Shown one piece after another: positions 1 through 5,868 of a stretch of DNA of 15,281 nucleotides (positions are counted from its first letter, which is position 1; each line of letters begins with the position of its first letter). Under the pieces are notes generated by a model that saw only the letters and a list, made by a program, of their open reading frames with translations, made no database searches and was not told the DNA's origin. The position numbers and the translations under genes were made by a program. The stretch covers positions 1-15,281 of the forward strand of contig CAZENQ010000075.1 of NCBI GenBank assembly GCA_964513655.1, read 5' to 3'. The DNA comes from G020350405 sp964513655 (GTDB lineage Bacteria > Planctomycetota > Phycisphaerae > Sedimentisphaerales > Anaerobacaceae).

Positions 1-1593
1 TTAGGGCTGCTTATGGGTATTCTGGCAATTGTGCCGGTACTGATATCGCAGCTTATGAGTTTCGGTTACAGTCTGCCATTTATCCTGGCGGTGTCGTTTC
101 TGGCGAACCTGCCGGGTCTTGCGATATGCCTTTTGGTGAGTTGTGTTGCCGTGGCGTGCCGACCGCTTCGTTTTCGGTCGCGTTTTACAGCGATAGCATT
201 GTGCACTGCGCCGCAGCTACTTTATTGGGCATACTTCGGTGGTGCAAGGGGGGCGGAGCCTATTAAGTGGGGATTTTCTTTTACGCCGTGGATTTGTGCA
301 TGGCTCGTGGGGTTGGGTATAGCCGGACTGGTTCTTGGCATAGGACATTTTACGCGTTATCGGCCGGGGCTGGTCTGGATGTTTACCTGCCTTGTGCTTG
401 TGACGGCTGTTGCTGTATTTGAGGTGAAAGTCGGTTTTGCCGAGTTGGACTATCAGCTCTACGTGGCCAAGAATAATCCAGAACAAACAATCGAATTTCA
501 CGACCATAGCATAACTGAGGCCCTGGACGAGACCCTTACAAATCCTGCTGTCCGGAGATATTTGGCAGGTTTCTTTTATCCTACGGAACCAATACAACTG
601 CGTGCGGAGTTAAAGAAGGAGATCCAGATTCAGTTAAGTCACGGTCGCTGGCCGGGCTGGTTTATAGTTCCTGAGGAGTTAGAGTACCAGGCGAAAAGGC
701 AGTGGCTTTTCGAGCAATATGACTTATTTATAAGCAGGCGACCTAAAACCCGTCGGATGCCCATAGCGCTTTACTATAAGGCGTTTTTGAGCGAATACAG
801 CCCCGAGACACAGGCCTTTGGGCAAAAAGAAGTGCTGCATTTTTCCAGCGATTATCCACGCGAGAGGTCACGGGAGATATGGTACCGGCTGTACCGGGAA
901 TTCGGTGGCAGCCCGGAGTCTTTGGAGGCGCGGTGGCGTATCGCCAAGCATTGGGCGGGGCAGGGCAGGTTTGAGCAGGCCGATAAGCTTCTTGCAGAGG
1001 CACAAACCAAGCTCGGTGAGCAGCTGGAGCTACTTGAAAAAGAGCCAACCCGAGACGAAACGTTTTTTAGCCTGTTTCGCCCGCCGGCTGATTCTGTGAT
1101 GACGGCGTTCAAACTGGCCGAGTTGCAGAGGAAATTAAATCAGCTGCAGACTCTTATCAGCTCGGAAAATCGGACCGGCAAAACGGCATCGGCCAAACGT
1201 CAGGCGGAATTTGTTATGCTGGACCCGCACGCCTCCGATTATGCCCAGCGGCTCGACCGATTGCTTGGGCAAACCCGTAAGAATGACCCGCTCCGTGACA
1301 ATATCTTATTGGAGCAGACGAAGCTTGTTGCCGATGAGCAACTGCGGGCTGAAAAGTTGAGCCAGCTACACGAAGAATTTCAGGACACCGACGGGGGGAT
1401 GCAGGCATTATATGAGCTGGCGATTTTGAAGATTCATCTGTGGCGTCAGCAGAGCGAGTCGAATCCGGAGCAGAGAAAAAAGTATCTGGCTGATGCGAGA
1501 GCGACTCTTATGAGCTTTCTAAGCCTGTATCCGGAGGGCATCTGTACCGAGCAGGTCAAAAAGAATCTGGAAGACCTGCCCACGGTCGATTAA
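1..1593 (+). CDS. Membrane-anchored TPR-like protein, 5' end cut by window edge
   Basis: I do not recognise a named family. The reading frame is open to base 1 (codons before the first ATG at 13 encode L-G-L-L), so the true start probably lies upstream and this is a 3' partial gene. Counted from ATG 13, residues 1-140 hold about four hydrophobic helices (roughly 5-50 as one or two, 58-75, 93-112, 120-140). After these comes a soluble part of about 385 residues rich in Glu, Gln, Leu and Arg. Helical hairpin repeats resembling degenerate TPRs are visible, for example around residues 303-335 (LEARWRIAKHWAGQGRFEQA) and near 455-490, followed by a PEG-CTEQVKKNLEDL tail typical of TPR ends. The likely role is a membrane scaffold holding a TPR domain on one side of the membrane; substrate and partners are unknown. 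The next gene is 121 bp downstream on the same strand. Confidence 0.75.
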   Translation, partial: LGLLMGILAIVPVLISQLMSFGYSLPFILAVSFLANLPGLAICLLVSCVAVACRPLRFRSRFTAIALCTAPQLLYWAYFGGARGAEPIKWGFSFTPWICAWLVGLGIAGLVLGIGHFTRYRPGLVWMFTCLVLVTAVAVFEVKVGFAELDYQLYVAKNNPEQTIEFHDHSITEALDETLTNPAVRRYLAGFFYPTEPIQLRAELKKEIQIQLSHGRWPGWFIVPEELEYQAKRQWLFEQYDLFISRRPKTRRMPIALYYKAFLSEYSPETQAFGQKEVLHFSSDYPRERSREIWYRLYREFGGSPESLEARWRIAKHWAGQGRFEQADKLLAEAQTKLGEQLELLEKEPTRDETFFSLFRPPADSVMTAFKLAELQRKLNQLQTLISSENRTGKTASAKRQAEFVMLDPHASDYAQRLDRLLGQTRKNDPLRDNILLEQTKLVADEQLRAEKLSQLHEEFQDTDGGMQALYELAILKIHLWRQQSESNPEQRKKYLADARATLMSFLSLYPEGICTEQVKKNLEDLPTVD

Positions 1594-1714
1594 TGGCAAA
1601 TAGTATTTAATGCTTTTTGTCTGGCTTAGGTTGTTTCAGCGAGTCGGGGTTTAAGCAGTCTGGGGTAAGACAGGGCCTTGTAATACACAGCATACCGAAT
1701 ATATTAAAGGTATT

Positions 1715-2401
1715 ATGGTTGTTGACCTGCCTGAGCTGCGAGAGAAATTAGGGGTTTTTAAAGACCGACAGGATGCGGGTATAAGGCTGGCTGAGATGCT
1801 GGAGGCCTACCGGGACAGTTCCGCGATGGTCTTTGCCATTCCTGCCGGGGGTGTGCCGGTAGCCGCTACCTTGGCGGAAAAGCTGAACCTATCTCTGGAT
1901 GTTGCAGTGGTCAGTAAGATAACGCTGCCCTGGAATACTGAGGCCGGCTTTGGGGCGGTCGCCTTCGATGGTACGGTGCGTTTAAATAATCAGATGCTGG
2001 GCCATGCAGGGTTAAGCGAAGAAGAGGTCCAGCGCAGAATCGAGCTGACCACAACCAAGGTGCAGAGACGGTTTAAAGAACTGCGGGGCGATGAGCTCAT
2101 GCCCGACCTGACAGGCAGGAAAGTTTTTTTGGTTGATGACGGGATAGCTTCGGGATTTACATTTCGGGTCGCTGTTGAGGCCCTGAAGAAACACGGGACA
2201 GATGAGATTATGGCCGCCGTTCCTACAGGTCACAAACAGGCACTGCAGGATTTGGCTGCGGAGGTTGAGGCGGTGTACTGTGCGAACGTCCGGGGTGGCT
2301 GGAGTTTTGCCGTGGCGGGGGCGTACCGTAGATGGTCGGATGTTGATGAGGCCCAGGTATTGGAAATCCTTAAGCGTTTTAGCAGCGGCAGGGGGGCTTA
2401 A
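1715..2401 (+). CDS. Phosphoribosyltransferase-fold protein (COG1926-like)
   Basis: A 228-residue cytosolic protein of the type I phosphoribosyltransferase fold. The PRPP-binding loop is plain at residues 137-149 (VFLVDDGIASGFT), with the Asp-Asp pair at 141-142. The N-terminal FKDRQDAGIRLAEML (15-29) and IPAGGVPVA (42-50) match a family of small PRTases usually annotated 'phosphoribosyltransferase' without a proven substrate; there the second motif is normally IPRGGVPVA, so Ala at 44 replaces Arg. The C-terminal pattern W-S-F-A-V-A-G-A-Y-R-R-W with an acidic helix after it also fits. I chose ATG 1715, preceded by AAAGG at a usable distance. Family members are often found beside stress or dormancy genes, but nothing here shows the acceptor base. 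The gene stands 121 bp after the TPR-like gene and has no obvious terminator after it. Confidence 0.85.
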   Translation: MVVDLPELREKLGVFKDRQDAGIRLAEMLEAYRDSSAMVFAIPAGGVPVAATLAEKLNLSLDVAVVSKITLPWNTEAGFGAVAFDGTVRLNNQMLGHAGLSEEEVQRRIELTTTKVQRRFKELRGDELMPDLTGRKVFLVDDGIASGFTFRVAVEALKKHGTDEIMAAVPTGHKQALQDLAAEVEAVYCANVRGGWSFAVAGAYRRWSDVDEAQVLEILKRFSSGRGA

Positions 2402-2511
2402 AGGGGAAGAATCACATTGGAGGGAGGCGTAAGTCCTTTCTCGAAAAACGGGGCAGCAGACAGGCTCATCAATCATGGGTGCTTAAGTGCAAAATGGAGT
2501 CTGATGTATTG

Positions 2512-2538
2512 TTGACTCGGGTGTTGGGATAGTATTAT
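2512..2538 (+). promoter_or_regulatory. Orphan promoter-like -35/-10 pair
   Basis: TTGACT (2512-2517) and TATTAT (2533-2538) with a 15-nt spacer, slightly short for sigma-70. The hexamers equal those of the promoter at 5727-5754, but the GGGATTAG block upstream is missing. No + strand gene begins downstream: the next feature is the tail of a minus-strand gene. It may be a remnant, or may drive a short RNA or antisense transcript into 2678-3271. Confidence 0.35.
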
Positions 2539-2586
2539 CTTGCCCGGTAATAATAAAGCTCAGTCTCGGTATCGTTCCTTCTGCCA

Positions 2587-2622
2587 GTGAACATATATGG
2601 GTTTTTCGCCCATCAAGTTCAC
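2587..2622. repeat. Inverted repeat / two-part hairpin
   Basis: Outer arms GTGAAC (2587-2592) and GTTCAC (2617-2622), inner arms ATGGG (2597-2601) and CCCAT (2609-2613), with a 7-nt loop TTTTTCG and a small internal loop. It sits between convergent genes and downstream of the orphan promoter, so it could be part of a small RNA or a weak bidirectional terminator. No folding energy was computed. Confidence 0.45.
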
Positions 2623-2677
2623 AGGGAAATCAGACTTTATTAGTTTTTCAAAGACCCTTATGTACCAGCTAATTCAG

Positions 2678-3271
2678 CTATTGGCTTATACGCCAACCAG
2701 AGTCTTTATCAAAGACATACATCGTTTGGCCTGATTCAGCCTTTTCAAAGTTATAACGGTCGACTTGTTTCCATGTTAGACCGACATATATGTACCTTGA
2801 TATTTTCTTCCCAGTATCATCGAAGACATTTTTTACGTCAAAATGACCGTCAAAATTAATGTCCATGAATCCTTCCCTCCTCGTGTAGTTATCGTCAGTA
2901 TAACCACTATATATTACCCGTTCCCATTTACCTTCTTCAACTGAAGCTGTCATAGTAAAACAGACCCTTCCTTCCTCATCAAGAAGGGATAAATTAGTGA
3001 CTTTGCCAGCCTTGTCGTGTTGGGCACAGAGAAATGGTATATCATTCTTTGCCATTACCAGCACTTTATCAACATCCTGAGCCACGGTGTCTTCAACGTC
3101 CAAAGGTTTATAAGCCCAGACTTTTATATCGCCAAATGTTTTAGGATCCATCGATAACTCCTCACCCTCTATGTAATACAGAACCATCCCAAATAAAATA
3201 GTGCCAGCAATACCAATAGCAATACCAGCAAGGAGAAGTTTTATCGTAGATAAAATGTTTTGACCTTTCAT
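2678..3271 (-). CDS. Membrane-anchored protein with Ca-binding-like loop, unknown function
   Basis: A 197-residue protein that I do not recognise. Residues 8-34 form one hydrophobic helix (KLLLAGIAIGIAGTILFGMV core), an N-terminal anchor or uncleaved signal; the rest is polar and probably extracytoplasmic. Residues 137-145 read DINFDGHFD, the D-x-N-x-D-G-x-x-D pattern of EF-hand-like or dockerin-type calcium loops, followed by a beta-rich segment (DVKNVFDDTGKKISRYIYVG). The ATG at 3271 has a good ribosome site (AAAGGA, 3285-3280). It overlaps the stop of the upstream Rhs fragment as TAATG, suggesting the pair was once translated in sequence. The gene looks AT-richer than its neighbours (some lines about 37-45% GC by eye against 60% or more in the phosphoribosyltransferase), so it may have been acquired with the Rhs fragment. 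An immunity or partner protein of a former Rhs protein is one possibility, unproven. Confidence 0.7.
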   Translation of the reverse strand: MKGQNILSTIKLLLAGIAIGIAGTILFGMVLYYIEGEELSMDPKTFGDIKVWAYKPLDVEDTVAQDVDKVLVMAKNDIPFLCAQHDKAGKVTNLSLLDEEGRVCFTMTASVEEGKWERVIYSGYTDDNYTRREGFMDINFDGHFDVKNVFDDTGKKISRYIYVGLTWKQVDRYNFEKAESGQTMYVFDKDSGWRISQ

Positions 3272-3453
3272 TACTCATTTCCTTTCTCGCACTTCTTGGG
3301 GCGAAATAGTTGATTTGGATAAACATCTGCTCCGTCAAAAACATCTTGAGCGTAGGTTTCTACAATATCTCCAGAAGTATTACTTAAAGCCGCCACCCTG
3401 CCCAAACCATCAAAGTGATAATAATAAATCTTGCCGGCGTTGGCAACATCAAT
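3271..3453 (-). pseudogene. Truncated Rhs/YD-repeat core fragment
   Basis: Too short to appear as a normal gene, but the minus-strand frame ending at TAA 3273-3271 encodes about 60 residues with the Rhs-core signature: IDVANAG, then IYYYHFDGLGRVAALS, then GDIVETYAQDVFDG. In intact YD/Rhs proteins this block (usually YYYHFDGLGSVVALS...YDVFG) is followed by RF-TGRE-YDEETGLYYY and RFLSPDP, which are absent here; the frame instead ends in NQLFRPKKCEKGNE. On the other side, similarity stops at about 3453, and two in-frame TAG codons lie a little further upstream (about 3506-3511). There is no in-frame ATG. It is best read as a remnant of a larger Rhs gene, cut where the sulfatase-like gene's promoter begins. 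Its stop overlaps the start of the 197-residue gene (TAATG). Confidence 0.7.
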
Positions 3454-3470
3454 CCGGGGCAGCGTGGGAG

Positions 3471-3508
3471 GGGATTGGGTTTGACGTTTGTGTAGATTAC
3501 GCTACTAT
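3471..3508 (+). promoter_or_regulatory. Promoter of the sulfatase-like/TPR gene
   Basis: TTGACG (3481-3486), 16-nt spacer, TACTAT (3503-3508), preceded by GGGATTGGGT. The block 3471-3487 matches 14 of 17 bases of the equivalent block in front of the next two genes, and the -35 to -10 spacing is identical. Transcription would begin near 3515, downstream of any start codon between 3315 and 3500, which supports the shorter gene model. Confidence 0.65.
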
Positions 3509-3551
3509 AAGCCCCGTGATTCAGAGAGAAAAATCGTCCGGGATAAGGAAT

Positions 3552-5663
3552 ATGCGGCGGCAGGTTGTATTGGTGCTGCTGGCGGTCATAGTGGGGGGGT
3601 GGTTGCTGCTTCGCTCGGGGATTTTGCGAAAAGAAGTTCGCCGTATTATTTTGGTCAGTATCGACACCTGCCGGGCCGACTACCTGAGCTGCTACGGGTA
3701 TCGGCGCCGGACTACTCCTAACATTGACCGGCTTGCGCAAGAAAGCGTTCTTTTCAAGAATGCAATTACTCCTGTTCCCACGACACTGCCGGCCCACTGC
3801 TCGATGCTGACCGGTACCATCCCGCCCTATCATGGTGTTCATTATAATGTCGGGTATAGGATGGGCCAATCCAATGTGACCCTGGCGGAGGTTTTGCGGC
3901 CGAAGGGATTTACCACCGCCGCTTTCGTCAGCGCTTTTGTTTTAGACTCTGACTTCGGCCTTGACCAGGGTTTTGACACTTACAACGACAGCTTTGAGGA
4001 AATTCGTCGAAATATTTTCGGCAGTGAGCGAAGGGCCGGCGAGACCAGCCGGATTGCGAACGAATGGCTGGAAAAACGCGAAAAAGACGAAAGATTCTTT
4101 CTGTTTTTGCACTACTATGACCCTCATCTTGAATATGAACCGCCGGAGCCGTTCGCATCTGAATTTGCCGACAATCTCTATGCCGGTGAAATTGCCTACA
4201 CCGATTATTGCATTGGTCTGGTAATTGACAAACTTAAGGAGCTGGGGTTGTACGACTCAACCCTTATTATAATTACCAGCGACCACGGCGAGATGCTCGG
4301 CGAACACGGCGAAGGAGACCACGGCTATTTCATTTACGAAGGCGCCATTAAGGTTCCGCTTGTTTTCAAGTTACCCTGGCGGACCGAAGATAGAAAGGTT
4401 GACGATGTGGCCGGTATAACCGATATTGTCCCAACGATTTGCGGGATGGCTGGCGTCGATGTGCCGCCTGCAGTGCGGGCAAAGGACCTGTCGGTTTATT
4501 TTGGGTCGGGGCAGCCGCGCCGCGAGGACAGGCATCTTTACTGCGAAAGTATGATGCCGAAAAAATATAATGCCAATACTTTGCTGGGCGTGGTTACCGA
4601 CCGGTTCAAATACATTCAAACCACCCGGCCGGAGTTGTACGACCTTGTTGAAGACCCTAACGAGACAAGCAATCTGGCAGAGCAGAAGCCGCATCAGGCC
4701 CGCATTTTGAAGGACCGCTTAAAACAGATATTGGAACAAACGGTTCGCAGGGGCGCCTCCGAAAGTGTTGAACTGGACAGGGAGGCCCTCAGAAGACTCG
4801 CATCACTCGGTTACCTGGAGGAGAGCAATGTAAAGGAAGATTACGAGTTCGACCAAAGCAGAGAGGACCCGAAAGACCTTATCGAACTCCACACCTCTTT
4901 TTACAAGGCCAGAACGTTTCTTCTGCAGAAGAAATACGGGAAGGCCAAAAGAATCTATCAGGAGCTTCTTTTGGAGCGGCCGCAGTTTTACGAGGTTCAT
5001 TCTAATTTGGCAAACATAGCTGTGCAGGAGAATGATTTAGCCGGTGCCGCGGCTTATTTGGCCGAGGCGATTCGCCTTGAGCCCGGCAGATATAAGCTTC
5101 ACTACAATCTGGGCATAACCTGTCTATCTCTTGGCCGGTTTGAACAGGCCGTCAAGCACTTTAGAGACTCGCTCAAAATCAAGCCGGCACAACCTGAATC
5201 GCTCGTCGGTTTGGGATTGGCCCTGTTGTCACAGGGCAGGTTTGATGAGGCCATTAACCACTACACGAAGGCCTTAGAGATTGCCCCTGATGTACCTGAA
5301 TTGCACAGCAAACTGGGATTGGCGCTGTATCAGCAGGGAAAGCTTGATGATGCCATCAGACATTATACTAAGGCCCTGGAGATTGAGCCTCGATTATTCG
5401 AAGTCCAAAACAATCTTGGAATGGCCCTGGGCGGGCGTGGAAGGCTGGATGAGGCCATTGTCTGTTTCAAAAAAGCGTTAGCACTTAACCCCCAATTGGC
5501 CGAGGCTCACCGCAATCTCGGCATGGTGTTTGCCCGCCAGGGTAAGTTAGATGAGGCTATAGCGCACTTTACCGAAGCTCTGCGAATCAGACCTGACTAT
5601 CCGGATGCGCGCCGACAGCTTAGAGACGTGATGGACCGCCGGGCAGAAAGAACCGGTCATTGA
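3552..5663 (+). CDS. Alkaline-phosphatase-superfamily (sulfatase-like) enzyme with C-terminal TPR array
   Basis: A 703-residue protein with three parts: an N-terminal membrane helix (3-20), a sulfatase-fold domain (about 30-385), and seven or so TPRs (about 440-695). Metal-site motifs are visible: SIDTCRAD with D38, HYYDPH at 187-192, and DHGE at 244-247. The nucleophile position reads T78-L-P-A-H, where true sulfatases have C/S-x-P-S-R. The formylglycine precursor is therefore absent and Thr is the likely nucleophile, as in phosphoethanolamine- and glycerophosphate-transferring relatives. Activity on sulfate is doubtful; a phosphodiesterase or phosphotransferase acting outside the membrane is more plausible. 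I chose ATG 3552 (AAGGA just upstream, hydrophobic N-terminus, promoter at 3471-3508). The frame is open back to 3315, but that extension overlaps the promoter and the Rhs remnant on the other strand. GTG 3516 in the same frame is an alternative, near-leaderless start. Confidence 0.85.
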   Translation: MRRQVVLVLLAVIVGGWLLLRSGILRKEVRRIILVSIDTCRADYLSCYGYRRRTTPNIDRLAQESVLFKNAITPVPTTLPAHCSMLTGTIPPYHGVHYNVGYRMGQSNVTLAEVLRPKGFTTAAFVSAFVLDSDFGLDQGFDTYNDSFEEIRRNIFGSERRAGETSRIANEWLEKREKDERFFLFLHYYDPHLEYEPPEPFASEFADNLYAGEIAYTDYCIGLVIDKLKELGLYDSTLIIITSDHGEMLGEHGEGDHGYFIYEGAIKVPLVFKLPWRTEDRKVDDVAGITDIVPTICGMAGVDVPPAVRAKDLSVYFGSGQPRREDRHLYCESMMPKKYNANTLLGVVTDRFKYIQTTRPELYDLVEDPNETSNLAEQKPHQARILKDRLKQILEQTVRRGASESVELDREALRRLASLGYLEESNVKEDYEFDQSREDPKDLIELHTSFYKARTFLLQKKYGKAKRIYQELLLERPQFYEVHSNLANIAVQENDLAGAAAYLAEAIRLEPGRYKLHYNLGITCLSLGRFEQAVKHFRDSLKIKPAQPESLVGLGLALLSQGRFDEAINHYTKALEIAPDVPELHSKLGLALYQQGKLDDAIRHYTKALEIEPRLFEVQNNLGMALGGRGRLDEAIVCFKKALALNPQLAEAHRNLGMVFARQGKLDEAIAHFTEALRIRPDYPDARRQLRDVMDRRAERTGH
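5209..5640 (+). repeat. Tandem 102-bp repeats coding TPR units
   Basis: Four consecutive 34-residue units with near-identical wording (QGRFDEAINHYTKALEI, QGKLDDAIRHYTKALEI, RGRLDEAIVCFKKALAL, QGKLDEAIAHFTEALRI) give a 102-bp periodicity at the DNA level. The similarity suggests fairly recent unit duplication inside the gene, and unit number may vary between strains. Confidence 0.7.
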
Positions 5664-5716
5664 TATCGAGCACCAGGTGCAACTTCATAAACACGGCCTA
5701 CCCGGCGCGGTCGAGG

Positions 5717-5793
5717 GGGATTAGATTTGACTTCTTTGCAGGTTGTGTTATTATGAAGACCCATAATCAATCGGTTTTTTGTGTTTTTTAAAC
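5717..5793 (+). promoter_or_regulatory. Promoter cassette, copy 1 (before GT-C/TPR gene)
   Basis: GGGATTAGAT leads into TTGACT (5727-5732), a 16-nt spacer and TATTAT (5749-5754), then a leader containing AATCAATCG and T-rich runs. By hand alignment 64 of 77 bases equal the cassette at 8121-8197, including the part downstream of the -10. Conservation therefore reaches into the 5' leader. From the -10 to the gene start at 5869 is about 114 bases. Confidence 0.75.
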
Positions 5794-5868
5794 CTTTCCA
5801 TTGCAAAGTTTTGACGAGACAAAAGAGATAGAACAATTCGCCTCCAGTAAGCAGAAGATTATATCAGC

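Larger units (their letters stand above)
2402..2677. other. Intergenic stretch with orphan promoter and hairpin
   Basis: I see no gene in these 276 bases. They lie between the 3' ends of two convergent genes. They hold a + strand TTGACT/TATTAT pair (2512-2538) and, 48 bases downstream, a two-part hairpin (2587-2622). No T-rich run suited to an intrinsic terminator follows the hairpin closely, although TTTATTAG occurs at about 2636-2643. Confidence 0.6.

Noticed and set aside
13..15. ATG 13 as the true start of the first gene
   Set aside because: The frame is open to base 1 and the hydrophobic stretch begins immediately, so the start is probably outside the window.
3315..3551. N-terminal extension of the sulfatase-like protein back to ATG 3315
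   Set aside because: The added 79 residues are rich in His, Gln and Pro with no fold, overlap the Rhs fragment on the other strand and the promoter at 3471-3508, and precede a normal membrane-anchor start at 3552.
5811..5840. Second promoter TTGACG before the GT-C/TPR gene
   Set aside because: No acceptable -10 lies 15-19 bases downstream, and the 5727-5754 pair is much better.
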